Assembly: GCA_036785705.1 (NCBI GenBank)
Contig: JAWUZG010000001.1
Span: 9,238,001-9,302,000, forward strand
Reading direction: 5' to 3'
DNA from: Acanthornis magna
Lineage: Eukaryota > Chordata > Aves > Passeriformes > Acanthizidae
DNA: 64,000 nucleotides
This document shows positions 40,201-55,200 of this stretch, piece after piece. Both the position numbers and the translations under genes were made by a program. The notes under the pieces are model-generated. The model saw nothing but the letters and a program-made list of their open reading frames with translations. It was not told where the DNA came from and ran no database searches. Every line of letters begins with the position of its first letter. Position 1 is the stretch's first letter.

Positions 40201-43200
40201 ATTCCTTATCATGTGAGGTTTATAATGAATACAGAATACATTTAACTAACAAAATCGTGCAGTTATTTCCAGGACAAACAGTATCTGTAGAGTTAAGATT
40301 TACAAGTAAGCTCGCAGAAGTAAAATAACTTCAAGCAAGACTTTACCATTAGACCAAATAGTGTCTTTTAATTTCTCTCCTTTGACACTGTTCTAATATG
40401 TTGTGTTTTTTAAAATGAGGGCACAGTTTTGGCTAGCTAGTTAGTTTCATGGAGGAAATGGGTGATGGAGATTCATTTAGATGCCCCATGTTCTATGCTA
40501 AATTATAGGACTATAAATAATTTGTCTGTATTTATAGGTTGTCCCTGGAGTAATATGTGCCACAGACATTATTTCTCTACCTGTGCTAGAGGTAAGTTCC
40601 AGTATGATTCCACATTTGTATTTGCAGATTAGTAGCTGCTTTTTTGTGGGTTGAGGGTGTGCTAAATACTGATGAAGCAGTGTCCCCACAGCCCTATCCA
40701 AAAATAGACAGGAACTGAAAATTGCCCTGTTGGAAATGATTCATGCATTTACTAAAATATCAGTTAATCAGACTCAAAGATGTATTTTTTTCCTGCTTTT
40801 TGAAGACACCTCTATTCAATAGGGAGGATTCTCCACAAATTAATTCTTGTTAATCAGATTGATACCACTTCACTTTATGCCTCTGAAGGCAGAGGTGGCA
40901 TAACAGACATGTAGGATTTCTACGTATGTCTGCATATGGCCACTTTGAGGGCTGTTTCATTGTGTGGCCTTTGGTGTGGATGGTTCGTGACCCTCTTGCT
41001 TTGTTTGTCCAGAGCATCCTGTAATTGCACTTATGTCAGGGCTTTGGCTACTAATTCTAGAAAAATTCCTGCACAGCCTGGATAGGGCAGTGGGCTGTAT
41101 GGGGAGAGCACGTGCTGTTTGGGTAGGAAATTGTACTTTCCGTTGAAAACAACGTGAATGATTCTTCCCATCTTCCCATTCCACTCTCTCAGCTCCAGTT
41201 TAGAGAAATACTTGAAATTTTCCTAAGGATTCCCCTACAAAATCTGAAATAGGATTTTAATAAGTAGTTTGTTGTGGAGAGCTAATGGGAAGAATGAGGA
41301 GTTTAGACACACCTGCAACACATAGGATTAAACTCCGCATACATGACAATGTTGTTCCTTATAGCTCTTTAAAGAGCTGTGTGCTTATAATTATTCATAA
41401 AGCATCACCGTTCACAAAACCTTCTAAAAATCAGTGAAATTGCCCCCTGCTCGTTCACTCTGCAGCAGTGCATCACAGCCGTGCTGCACAGATTCGTAGG
41501 GTTGCTGTCAGGGACTCGGGCTTTGCACGCTTTGCTTGGAAAGGCTGCCCTGAGAACTGGGACACCTGGGAAAATCAGATCTTGAGAAAATTTGTTGCTA
41601 GATAATCCCTGTAATTCACTGAGGTCAGAGTTAGCAGGCCTTTAATTTGTCTGAGATTGAACCTCAGGCCCCTGGGGGCACATGCCTTTAGCAGCTATAC
41701 TTCCTGATTGTGGAACTCATTTCCTATTTCTGTCTGAAACCTAAACAGATTGAAAAGGTCAGAGTTGAGCCAAAGACAAATATTTCCTGCTACTTTTGAC
41801 AGCAAATTGCTCTGACTCTTTGCATGAGGACAAAGATGCTAGTGGACATGGTAAGGTTTAATGCTCTGGCTGTTTTGTACCTCACCAGTGTCACAAACCC
41901 ACCATGGCTTGAGTTTGAGTGGTCAGTCGGTGTTTCAGTTGGTGCATGTTTTTGGCATTCTGAGTCAGACCTTGGTGGCAGACCTGGTCCTACAAGTAAT
42001 ATTTATTTTGCAAAGATTTGATGGTGTTTCACAGAAACAATGGTGAATTGTTAGTTTGAGAAGCTTTTTGGAGTTCTCAAGCCCATGATTTGTTGAGAAT
42101 CTTTGGGAGGGCTATGTTCATATTCACAAAAAAAACTATGCTATTTGGATATCAGGTGTGTTTTTATCACTTATTTCCTGTTCATCAAGATATCCTGAGA
42201 AGAGGGGAACTTTTATCCAATTGTCCAAAATCTCTACATAAGGATTGCAATTAAAAAAGTCTAATTTCCGCCCCCCTTTTTAAGCCCAAACCAAACTTGC
42301 AGGGGTGCAAATAAGTTCAATCAGAAAGGGAGAAGGCAGGAGGAAGAAAGGAAATAAAGAAAATAGGAGGAGGGCCAGGGGAAGAATGAAAATGTATAGT
42401 GCAAGAAGTTGTCAGAGCACAGGAAAGAGCTTCTCCCCCATGCTGTTCTGAACCCCGGGGGTGCAGAGTGATGTTTTAAGGAGGAGCTGCCTGTGCAGCT
42501 GCCTGGTTGGTTACACAGCTCTCTGAATGCCATCACTGCTGGGGAGACACAGCGCTCCCATCCAGAGAAGACACAGCCTCTTGAAGGCAATTGCCACCCT
42601 ACATCTTTTCCAAGGGGTGTAGCAGAGAGCTCTCTATTTTCAGTTAAAAACCCACTACTTACTTCATGGGAGCTTTTCATGGACTGCAAACTGGTAAGGC
42701 CTTGTTTGGCTTTTGGAAATACAATGTCTTTTAGGTGTTCATGCTTAGGTGTTAATTCTTGGCTCTCTAGAAATGTCTCCCAAATAAGCACCTAAGATGA
42801 AGAAGCCTTTTCTTTCTAGTCCTTGCCCTGATGATCCTCAAGAAACAATAGATTTAATTTTAAAAAGTCCTTTACTTTAAACTTTTGACTTTTTCATGAG
42901 ATCTAATGCAATGCAGCTTTTCAGGATTAAAATCAGACAACACTAAAGTCTACCACTTCCAGTGAGAGATTTCATATGTGAAAGAAAATTGCTGTCTTGC
43001 TTCCCCCTGCCACACATCAAAGTCCAGTGGCCTGAACACAGTTTTGCAGTGGTGGTGCTGTTGCATGGATTGGTCACTAGATGATACCCTTATGCTGTAT
43101 TTAATATTTCTCTGGTTTCATATTGGTAATGTTTAGGCAACATTTTGCAGTAGTAGGTTGTAGCTCTCATGAGTTAGCTCCAACGGAGTGAACATATGGT

Positions 43201-46200
43201 GCCATATGTGCTTCTAGTTGCAGCTGCTAAATATAAATAATATGAAGCAAAACCCAAGATTTATTTTCTCTGCTGCAGCTACAATAATAAAGTGACAATA
43301 GGCACTGGCAGCAAGAGGAAAGTGGCTGGCAGGATTGACTCTTTGAAATTTATTTTCCTTGACAAATTATAGTTTATAGTAGGAAGTGGTTTCTTCCTTT
43401 TGAGGTTTTCTTTTAAAGTTATTGTTATTGTAGAATAGTTGAAAGGAGAGAGCAAAATCCAGTATGTTAGTGCAAGGTGGAGGAATACTGTGAAATCAAA
43501 GTTCTCTTTATTCAAATGTCATTACTGTAGCGTCTGTATTGGGAGATAATGTCTATTAAGAGGGGCAAGAACAGCTAGTATGTTCCCTTGTCTTTTAAAA
43601 CTGTAAAAAAGAATTGCCTTAATCTCATCTGTTCCTCAGCAATGATCACATCTTGCCCCCCTTATAAACAGGAGCTTCAAATCTTTATGCCCATTCCAAG
43701 AACAAGCTCAGGAAACCGCTGTGGTTTTGTTTGGATTTTGTTCCTCCTGTCTGTGCACAGCTGAATTTAAATTAATTTTAGCGTTAGAGTCAAATGCTTT
43801 AGAATTTATGTGGAAATATTTGGATGTTGTTTCTTTTCTGGGATGAATCACCGTTACTTGAGGTTGGTAAATGGATGTTTGCAATCTAAGTATTAATGCA
43901 GCTTGAAAATAATTGTCTTGGCCATGGTGGTGTTCCTCTATTTGGAACTACTAGAAACCTGAAATGGGATTTATTTGACCAAATGTAAACATTTACATCT
44001 AAGTTAGTGGCCTAAAGCTCTACTTACAGTCAGAGGAAGTCTAGACAATATGGCCAGTGCAGTCTGTGGTGCAGTTCTTCCCATCTCAAACATGTAAATA
44101 GGTCAGATGACTTGTGACCCAGAAATACTCATTTCTTTCCAGGCACCAAATCCTGACCTCAAGTTTTAAGTAAGTGCTACCACTGCTATGCTATCAAGAG
44201 AAATTAATTCAACTGCTTTGGTTTAACTTTTTTCGCTTGGATTGTTTTGAAGCTATGTTAATCACATGTCTTTGCAGTCACTTAATGGGAGGGTGATGAG
44301 GTATTTCTTTGAGAGGGCAGCCTATATTCATGCTTTCCCTGCAACACTTTGCAGTTCCAAAACGCCAAAGGCTTCTGGGAGAAACTCAACTCAAACTTGG
44401 AGAGTGTGAAGTATGCAGAGCCACACTTGCACTACCACAGTAATATGCTCAGGAGGGAATGGCGTAACCTTTCAGAAGAGGTGAGCGAGAGGCACTGGAA
44501 CTGAAACACTGAAACTCTTCAGAGCTGGCTTTGAAATGGGTGTTTTAAAATCAAGCAGGGACGAGTTGGCTTTTTTATTTTGAAGATAAATAAATAGGAA
44601 TCTGATTATAAAAAGTGCAAAGACTTGCAGTCATTTCACTTAAGGTGATTGCCTGTAAGTTTTGTTCTCCTAAAACAGGGCAAGAAATTAAAAGCAGAGC
44701 TTGCACTGTATTGTCACAAGGTTTACAGGTGTGTGAGTGCCTATGAGCATGGGCACTTGGAAGGTGGTTTGAGTTCCCACTTTGTATTATTTCCATTCAA
44801 ATCGAAAACCACCTTCATTTCTTATCTTCATTCTGTCAGGGAGTATTTCACCTGGTCTTCTGTTTTGTTCATTTTGGGGGTTTTGTTTGTTTCCAAACCA
44901 GAGAGAGGAGAGAAGAACCACAGCATATTTGAGGAATATTTTTGAAAATGCCAAAAAGTACGTACTGGTTTCTGTTATATTTACCCTTTCTTATTTTGCA
45001 CACGTATGTTGAAGGATTTAATGTGCCATTTAATTAGTTGATAGATATCTGACTAGATGTCTTTAAAGAAGATTATCCTGGTGAAAATCAGTTATTGGGA
45101 TCCTTGTAATCATTACAGCATGGTCTGAAATACACACAGACCTCTAGAGTGAGGGAATTTATGGGAGATGTGAAGAGTTATTCTCATGCAACCTAGACAG
45201 AGAGGATTTTTTTAATGCTATCTAGCATTTTTTACTAAGTTTAGTCAATTGTACTGTTCTCAGATTTCTTTAGCTGTCTTTGAAAGATTAAAGGTTCAAT
45301 TGGGTTTTTAATGACCTTATCAAAGCCTTTAGAGTATTACGTATGAAACATGCTGATTATTGTTTCAAACCCCAGGGTGCTTTCTCATCTGGACACTTGG
45401 GACTCTGGTAAGTAAAACTTGTCTTGATGTAGGCCTTAGCTGTAAGGCTTAGGTTTATTAGAATATTTCCATCCAGCTGTTGTTTGCTAAAAATAAATTG
45501 CTGCGTGTGTTTTCAGCACAGAAGAGTTTGAGGATTTGAGAAGAAAAGTTTCACATACTGTCTAGGAAATGCTTGAAAACAAAGTCCCTAGTTCATATTG
45601 GATCTAACAACATAAGCAGTAAAACTTGGTCTGCTCAAGGATATCTTCTTCAGGATTTCTCCTGTGGAGCAGAGTATCAGTGACACCATGTTACTGTTGA
45701 GTCTTGTCCATTTACAGCTGCCTTTGCAATATCAGAACGTGCATAGGGGATTAGGGCTGGTGAAAAAACATGGTATAGAGAGAGCAGGTGCAATGAATTT
45801 CCTTAGGCCAGAAACACCTGAGATTTTGTGATGTTCCTCTGTCACAAATAAATAAAATAAAATAAAAAAACTCCTGAATTTAGTAGTGTGTTATGTTCCT
45901 GCTGTTCACACATCAGTGCCTTCGATGTGCCCTTCCACTGTGCTGTGAAATGATGCTGATCTAAGTGCTGCTCGCTCCTTTTATTACCAACAATTTTCAG
46001 TGCACTCATTTCCAGCCCCTAACACCAGTCATCTGTCTCTGCTAGTCTTTGCAATGGGCTCTGACTTTGAGAGACTTTGTACCAACCTTGTGAACCTCAG
46101 CTTCATGTTTTCAAAAATGCATATTGATAAAGAAATCAGATGTTTTACTGTTACTAGAGAATTTCTAAATAGCAATGTAGTGTTTCCCTGTAGATTTGTC

Positions 46201-49200
46201 CTTGAGTCCTTTAAAATCAAGCAGTACAGGTCTTTGTGCTTATAAGTGACTGTAAATACATTTCAAGGTGAGCAAAATTAGGTAGAAATTTTGTAAGAAT
46301 TCAGCACTTGGCTCTGTAAAATGTTGAGTTGGTTTTATCTGTATCATGAAATAGAAGATTGTTTTTCTTCCTTTGCTTTCGTAGACACGAAGTACTGATT
46401 AGGAAATACAGGTTATCAATTTCAGTAGATACGATGATCTCCTTCCACTTAGATAGAAACATGTTCTTTTCATAGTGGTCTGCGAATTTGAGTAGCAGAA
46501 GCAACGAGGCCATGGGAGAGAATCAGTGGGAAGTGGCTCCCTGGAGTGTTTACATTCTGTCTAGCCATTTCCTTGGAAAACCCATGCAGCTGCTATATGT
46601 TGTTTGTTTGTAAATGGCAAGATCTGAGTAGCGCATGCATTAGCACTGGTGTTACCAGAAGGTTCTCTGTGCCTCCTTGCTCTCTTGAGTCACCACATTG
46701 TGATAACTCTTACTTAAATATCAAGGAGAAGGGGATGACAGATAAAGGGTTATTTTCCATTTCTCAGTTCTCTTCTGCAGTCCGTGATTCTTCACTATCT
46801 TAGTTCTGTAGCTGAGTAGATCAAACCACGGTTTGCTTATCTGTCCCTAAGTACTTTTGAAGCTGGTTAAATTCTCATGATATTTCTGTAGTGTCATGTC
46901 CTTGAGTGGTTCTTGCTCTGTTTATTTCAGAGGCGAGGCTGGTACCTCTCTTTGAAGAGGAGGATTATCAGCAGCAGTTGCTCATGGGACTGGTATGTGC
47001 TTTTGTCAGTGTGCACTAGAGGACGCACAGGCTCCACGGATGTGTCTCCACAGACCTTCTGAATTCCAGTGCTGAGTGCAAGCTCACTCAGAGTAGTTAT
47101 GAGACAAACATGGCATTTCCTAAGTTTTAGAGTTCATAGTCATGTTATCGTCCTAACAGGTCATCATAAGGCATTGGGGAAAAACAGCAATGGAAAGTCT
47201 ATTTGTCAAAATGTTTTTTCCCACTACCACTTTGGCTAGAAACTGGGGGGTCATCTTAATCTGTCAGTTATTTTTGGACTACTTTACATCTTTAAAACAT
47301 ATGCGAGTTTCCCCCACACAGCTTTTCTCAATTTGATGAGCAGAGATCTCCTTCCTCCTCAATTTAACACCTTTTTTACTGTTTCTTTTTCCTTCACTTC
47401 TGTGACTTCTATGGCCATTCTGAGGTCTTTTCCTCTTTTGCACTGCTTTTGCCAGTGATCTCTCTAAAGGATCTACTATCTATATGCTTCTGGGCAATAA
47501 ATCCTATCTCAAATCCCTACCTGTTCTCCCTCTGTCTAAATACACATCTTGGCTTATCTCTTATTCTCTTACTTCTAAAACCAACTAACCTTTCAGCATG
47601 CACTAGAAGGTCTCAGCAGTGAATCTGTGAAGAGCAGATCCACACTGTCCCGTCTCTTCACATCTGAGGCTAATTTTCCTTCTTTGCAGTCTTGTCTCCC
47701 TGTTTCCAAGCTTTGCCTCTCATTCTCTGAAGCTTCTCTAAATTCCTTCCCTTCTGTTTATTCAGACAGAATCCAAAAGCAGGTCACTGCTGTCCTTTGC
47801 CTATGCCTTCCTCATACCTGTATTGCTGTCTTGACACACTGAGATTAATCTACATGTAAGTTCCTTGAGACAGAGATTTTTATTTGCTCCAGTTTCACTG
47901 AGCTTCTTAGTAATTCTCAGGTAAGAGCCAGCATGGACTTGAGTTGCAATGTGAAGCTATATGAGGTCAGCAAATATTTCAGAAAGGAGAGAGTAGGGAG
48001 TGGCATGAACCGTATGCTAACAAACACCGATTTTAATGACTTCACAATTAATGTTTAACCTGAAATTGCCATTAATCACTCTGGTTCTCAGGTTCTTGGC
48101 AGCTACCATAAATTGTACTTGTGCTAGTTTTCTTTATCATAAAATTTCTCAGGTTTATTTGTTTGTAATAAGTGCTTATGTTCTCAGGGTTCAATGTTCA
48201 TATTTAAATCCTTCTTTCACCCTGCTCCCTTGGCTTGACAGAGAGAGGTGTGAGAGAACTGTAAGCTTTTTCTCTTCAGTATCATTGGAAGTACAACTTA
48301 GCATTCATTCTACTGAATTTGCCCCAAGTAACCATTTTGAATATTCACTTCTGCTGCTGAGTTTAGCAATATTGTACTGTAACTGGGGACCTCACTCTGA
48401 ACTGGAGTTTAAAACGGGGAAACATTGAGCCAATGCCTGTTGATCAGGCCCTGGACCTGCTGCAGCTTTTCTATCTCTTTGAGGATGCCCAAGGACACTG
48501 AATTGTTGGCCTTTTTTTTCTAGATGGTTGCTCAGCTAAAGGAACACCTTATGAGACATCTACAGTATGTTGGAAAAAAGAAGATTGACCAAATAGTTTT
48601 GGATTATGTTGCAAACCTGGTTAGTTTGATTTCATAGTCACTGTTGTGAGAAAGTGTGTATTTGGTGGATTGTAGATCCTTGGGTGTGTACCAGATGAAT
48701 ATAGCATGTATTTGGTGGGAAGAAATTGTTTTTAAGATGTTTAAACGCATTTTTCAGCCTAATATTGTATATATTGATAAAGGAAATCAATATTGTTTAA
48801 ATATTATTAAAAGAGTTGCACCAGTCACTCAGAATACAGAAGAAACTGTTCCCTTTACAGCTTGTACAATATGTTCTGCTGCCAGAAATAAAATGGGAAC
48901 TCATCCTGAAAGTTTAAAGAATGGCCCTTAGATCCATTTGGTTTCCTGTAGAGCACATTGCTGCAGGTCTTGAATAATGAAAGTGCCACCGGGGAAATAA
49001 CAAATTAAGGAAAAAAGATGTCACTGCAATCTGACATGTGGGTAAATCATCACTGGTGCTACATAGTGCCTTCAGTGGGCTGTGCATGTGACAGGAGACA
49101 GTTTTGCATGAAGAAATCTTTGTAAACTACTGTGAAAATTTGCTTTCCAAATTCTTATTTTTCTGTCTTTCATCCTCTTAAAAGACCTTTAAAAAAAAGC

Positions 49201-52200
49201 TACAAAACCCATAATTGTTGTGCACGGAAGTTATGTACTTGGTTTTGTCTGTCTCAAGATCACATCCTTTAAGTGCAGAATGCAGAGTCCTCAGAAGTTT
49301 GCATGGCAACTGTAAATCCTGTTCTTTGTGCCATCCCTACCACAGTGCTCAGTAGAAACTCCTCACAGTGCTGTTTTCTAGGGATGAAAACCTTGGGAAA
49401 CTCTCTTAAGGCTATTGATGCCTGCATCTCCTCAGAAGTCCTGTGTGAGTCAGTTGTGCTGTCAATGTCACAGTGTTCTCTGAAATGCTGCAGTCTCACT
49501 GCCATTCCTGACTTTTCAGGCCTCACTTGGACAACCTGACAAGTTGTTTCACTGGCAGACTTTTATGTGTCTTTGTAGGAAAGAAACTAAAACTAGTAGC
49601 TGATTAAAAGAGAAACAGTACAACATGAACCTAAGTTTTGTACCTGAAAATGGTGCTGAAAAAAGCGAAAGTGGAACATTAATTCTCTTTTCATTGGATT
49701 TCAAATAGCAGTTTGTTTACTTTTAATTAAAACTAAGATAAAAAGTGTGAAAATATCTATTGAACCTTGATCTGCAAGGCTAGATTATTGTAGACTAAAT
49801 CTTGCAAAGCAAATCTCAGCTCTCCTTACAAGCAAATGCTCGGGACTAATTCTCTCAATTGACAGGCTTATTCTTAGAAAAGCTACTATAAACAAAGACA
49901 ATGTGCCTCTGAAAATGGATTCTGCTTTCTGCTGGTGTATCTTAGATACTCTTTGGACATCTTTAGAAATTGCTTCATTGTTAAACTTGTGTTTCCCCTC
50001 GTCCTAATCAGAAACTCTTACATCTTAAACCTTTCCATATCCTAAATGTTTCAGAGTTCTTCAGGGGAATGAACTGGTTTGAGTCTTCCCACAGTTCTCT
50101 GTAGCATCAGTAGTGAGTAGCAGAGCTATTGAAACCAGTGAAACAGGAAGAGACTTGAAATTTGTCTCTTTGCTTTCAGAAACTATTTTGCATTACATTC
50201 AGGAGCCCGGGGTGGCTGAGAATAGGCTCTGTGGTGTGTAGTCACTGTGCAGCAGAAGGCAGAGTAGCCAAGACTTGGGAGAATTGAGAGTTTCTTGTGA
50301 AACAATAGGCAAGGGCTGGTTGCTGTCAGAGAACTGTGTGTACTTGTGTAGAGAGAAGTAATGTGGGGAAGTGTGAATCTCACGTCTTGATGGGAATTCC
50401 TTGTTTGCTGAGGAGCTCTGCAGAGCTGGAGCGTGCCTGGTTCCCAGTCCTTGTGCCACCTCACCTGCAGTAGTTGTTTTATGTCCATAGGCTCTCTCTC
50501 CTCTGCAATCACTTTATCTTAGCTTTACTCCATATCTGTTTCTCTCACTCTTTTCATTTCAGTGAGGCAGGAAAGGGGAGAAATAACTTACAGAAGCAGT
50601 GTGACATTTGCTGCCCTGACAGCAAGCGGAAGGGAAGGCAGGGTGAGCAGGCAGCCTGTGGCACAGGAAAGAGGCAGACCTGAATAAACCGGTGAAATTT
50701 CCCTACAAGTCACTGCAGTAACTGCACATTTTACCCTGATGTCTGTGGCCAGCTGTCATCTGATGTGAGCTCAGCTGCAGAGGAATAGAAAACAGACACC
50801 ATTTGATTTGAGATTCCTCAGGAGGAGGATTGCATCATATATTCCCTTCACAGGAGGGGATCAGGAAGACAGCAAGACCTTCTCTCACTCCCTTTTCTCC
50901 TTTGCTCCTAGTTCTTTTCTTTGACTGCTTCGAAGTCTTTCCTGTAGAAACAGCCACAGGAGCTGAGCACTTGTGATTCCCAATTGCTTTAGTGGAACTT
51001 CAATTTCCTTGGTGCCATTTCCTGGGACTGCAGATGTTTCAAGACAAGGTGACAGCAGTGTCAGCCAAGGCCCTCCTGCATGTGCTGTCTTGCTGTTGGC
51101 TGTGTGTTCTCTCATTAGTTTAGAGCACTCCAAGGGAAATGACTTCATGTGCCCCAAAAAACTTCATATTGTGTATCTTTGTTACTCAGTGAAAAATGGC
51201 CTTGCCTGGTATGGATGTAGCTCTTAACTTGGCTCCCCCAGACACGCACTGCTAACCTTGGACAGGAAGCTCTGTACTCCTTCCGTCGGACAGATAATGT
51301 TGCCTTTCTCCCATGCACATTATCTTGTGTGCTATATTCTGAAAAAATGTTTGAGACAAGGCTTATCTTTCTGTGTGCATTTTTTACAGTGTCAAGGGTA
51401 GATGTTGATCTCCAAAGTGAGTTGTGCTGTTGGTGAGGGTGTCACATCACAGACATTCATATATTTAAGATTCAAGTATGTTGGGATAGCTTGGATGACT
51501 ATGACTTAAGAAGTTGTTAGCTTTCTGTGCCCTGTGAAAGCTGTACAGTTTGCTGTGTTGTTAAGCTAAAAATATTCATTCTGGAGTAGCATACTCTTGA
51601 AAACTGTTTATGTTGCACAAATAGTAATAGGTGATTTTGGAGCTTGTAAGAACCTTCCCTTCACTTCAATACTGATCCTTCAGATCCAGCTGCAGCTCCT
51701 GATGTAGAGGCCTTAGCTGCACCCTCTGTGCTGGTCAGAGGTGAAATTCATTCCAGCACCAGGTGTGGTTCTTGTGACCCTTCTCTGGAAACTGGAAATC
51801 ACTCATTTCCTAGAAAACTTGCTATACTCCAGAAAGATTGAATTGGATCTTCCCACTGCATCTGTATGGAGATGGCAAGTATTAGGTAATTATTTTTGTC
51901 AGGCAGCTGTGCAAGCCTGGCTCAAGCGGTGGTGAAACAAAAAAGTGCTACCTTGTTGGGCTTTCTGGCCAAGGTGCAGAGGAACATTCAGGAACATTAC
52001 TGAAGATGAATATTCCAGTTCTAGCCTTTGCAAATGGACCTCTCCTGTGTGTCCTGTTTCTCTCTTACTCAGAGCCTGTGACGAGTCAGACATTGGAGAG
52101 GGCAAAGCTTATGAGGGGGAAAGAGAGTGGGGAAAAAGCATTCCTGGATTCTGACCATCTGGAGGGAGGAAAAGGGTTCCTAACTTCTTGTGACACCTCT

Positions 52201-55200
52201 TTGGAGAACATGGGTCAGACTTGTTTCCTGGGCTCCCTGGGACTGAATGATTACTGTGTTTGAGGGCCAGAGATAAAAGGCACAGAGGAAATGTCTCAGT
52301 TGTGTTACTGAGATGTGGAAGAGGTTGCACATGACAACCACGAGGAAGTTATTTCAACTCTTTGGTGTATGGTTTCTCTTTCAGCTGCAGAAGCTGAAAT
52401 GGCCCAAGGGAGAACAGGGCTCGTGGCTTTGGTATATGCTGACTGTGTGTGGTGGACGTCAGTTTGGGACCACGAAGAACAACTTGGGCCAAGGGATTGT
52501 TTCACTTCACTGGGGACTAAGGAAACTCAATAGATGAGGAGGGACATTTGCTTGTCTCATCTTTCCTCCTTGCCAGGACTAGATCTGTGATTCCTCCTGC
52601 AGACTTTTCTTGGAAAACTGAGCATTCCACTGTCTTCAACGTTATCCACTCCTGCTGAGCTCTTGGGACTGTTTCTTGCCAAATGCTCAGCCACTTGGAC
52701 ATGCTGTTTTTGCTTTCATGGCAAACACATCTTTGAGAATTTGATACAAGAGCATGAGATCAATTATCTCCAAGAAATACAATGTGTTAAGTTCCTATAT
52801 GTCTTGCATGATGCTTTGATGAGCTGGAAGCACTTTAAACTTCTGGAATAGGGCAATTCCATTACAGTTCAAATTTTAAGAACTTTACATTTTAAGGCTC
52901 TGGGGGGAAAAAATGACAACTTACTAGGAGTCCCATGAGAAGTTTTTAACATAAACTGATGTGTGGAATGAATGAAGGCCAAGGGCCTGCTGTACACAGG
53001 CTCCTGGAAACATCCAGTCTTCTCTTTTTTGTTTTAGCTGAATCTGGTGCATCGAATAATGAAAGAAGTTTGGAGGAGATACCAGCTTCATTCCTGTGTC
53101 TTCTGCTTGTGAGCAAGTGATTTGTTAAAGTTTCCAGCCTGCCTTTTAAAATATGGGCATAATGATTTTGGTCTTCAACAGTAGTACTCCTTTGAACAGT
53201 CAATGCTTATGCTGTCAATGCCAGCGTGACTCTCACTCTTCCTAAGGATCCTGCTGGCCATCCCTAGGCCAGTGTGAATATTAACCACACAGGCAGCGTT
53301 ACGGCTGGAGTTCAAAGCTGATGAGTTTGGAGTGGTCCTACGCTGGGTAGTGGGTGTTAGACACCTGTAAAAGCCAGGTCTCTTACAGCAGCACCCTTTC
53401 ACCTGTTGCTGCTGATCGCAGGTACTGCTGAGACTTGTAGGTGTGCAGCAGTGGGGGGAGGAGACAGGGACACCACAGAGACTGTGTGTGTCTGCAGCAC
53501 TGGGCAGCAGGTGCTGGCTGAGACACCTCGGTAAACAAGGCAGCATCCCCTGCCGCTCCATCCCTAAAGCAGGCATTCCGGGCACACCCAGTACGGCAAA
53601 CCAACCCTCTCTCCAGGGCAGTGTGGGTGCCTCGGGTTCCTAATGCGTTGTTACTTTGTTAACTATAGTGATGAGAGAGGAAGTGCAGGAGAGTTTGCAG
53701 TGTTCCACATCATGAGTCGGATTCTGGAAGCAGCAAATGGCATGTGCATGCCTTTACCTCCTGGTAAGTTCTGTGTTTTTCTGTTTTAATCATGAGTGAG
53801 GAGAGCAATGCTATAAATAGCTCCCAGCAGAGCACTGGTTGCAGCACATGTGTCAAGTTAGCTTTGGCAATATTGACGTCTATTCAAGTCAGTTATAGAG
53901 GGGAAAGCCCTTGATAAACCTGTACAAGTGAAATTAAGCAAACCCAAATATTTACTAGAAACAGAGAAAATAAAACAGATGTTTCCAGTGGAATGCTTGG
54001 GTGCACTCTTATCTTAGAATTAAGATCTAGATTCTTTTCACTTATACATATTTTTAGAAAACGGGACTTTAGTGTCTAGAGCTACAAGGAAAAATCCTAT
54101 CCTGTAGCAGATAGAGTGTTTTTTCTCCTGCTGTTACCCTGCTAATAATTTTCAGTTTTATCCTGAAGGGATTACCTCCAGCCTTGATGGAAAAGCTGGT
54201 CTTGATAGTAGACTTCCATTTCATAGAGCTCCTCATAACTGTTTACAGTGTTTTGAAAGCACTTGCTTATTTTTGTTAGGGAAAGACATCTTGACATCTT
54301 AATGCTTTCCAATTCTGTTTGAATCTTTCTGGTTTGTATTTCCTGATCTGTCTTTGGTTTTTGAAACTGCTTTTGGTATGAGTCTGTCCCTCAGTCTGTG
54401 TGGGCACAAATGCTGCCACGCAGGAATGTTACATGATAACAAGACCATGTTATGTTAAAGGAGAAGCTGAAATGTTAACGCTGCTTATGGGAGTGTGTGT
54501 GTGGCAGCAACATCCTGAGGGTGGTGAGCCCTCAGGTTTTGATTAATTAGGAGGAGAGAAGGAGATAAAAGACAAATGGGTAGAACAATTCAGATATATA
54601 AGGGAAGAGCTTGGAGATGTTTAGTGACAGTGTATGACTTTTATGACTGTTTTCCGTCCCTTAGCTTTCTTTCTGACAAGATTGTACTTGAGAGGACTTA
54701 AAGGATGTCTAAATAAGATTACATAACTTGATAAATTTATTTCCTCAGCAACTAGAAACAATCAGAAGCCAAGAAAAGTTAAGTAATGGCTTTAGCTAGA
54801 GTAATGCCAGTCTCTAATAGTGAAGCAGAAAAAAATACATATTGTACCAAACAAGTTTGTCTCTTTCCCAGGTTTTCACACTCTGCACCTGGGTCTTGGT
54901 GTTCGATGTCTCCCTCTGCATACCCTCCTGCACTATATTGACAATGGGGTCTTGCAATTGACAGAAACGTGTGTCAGGAAATTGCTGAAAGGTACGGTGA
55001 ACATCGTGTTTCATTTGTTACCAGCCACATAATTGGAAGTGTTGTCCTTTGAGCCACTCACCTCGGACACAGGTTTTATTGCCCAGGGCCCTCAGCTCTT
55101 CTCAGAGTGTTGTTTCAGTGAGGGCTGTAGCTGATGGTGTTGCCTACCTGAAAGGAGAAAGTTAGGGCTCAGGCTATGTGATTGGCTTTACCATAGCACG

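Noticed and set aside
42321..42791. 156-codon minus-strand open frame in GSAP intron 19
   Set aside because: Partly the complement of a purine-rich tract, with no protein signature; the region is intronic on the other strand.
50183..52705. Cluster of overlapping open frames on both strands in GSAP intron 24
   Set aside because: No frame dominates, none has conserved motifs, and the phase of exons 24 and 25 joins directly without any of them.
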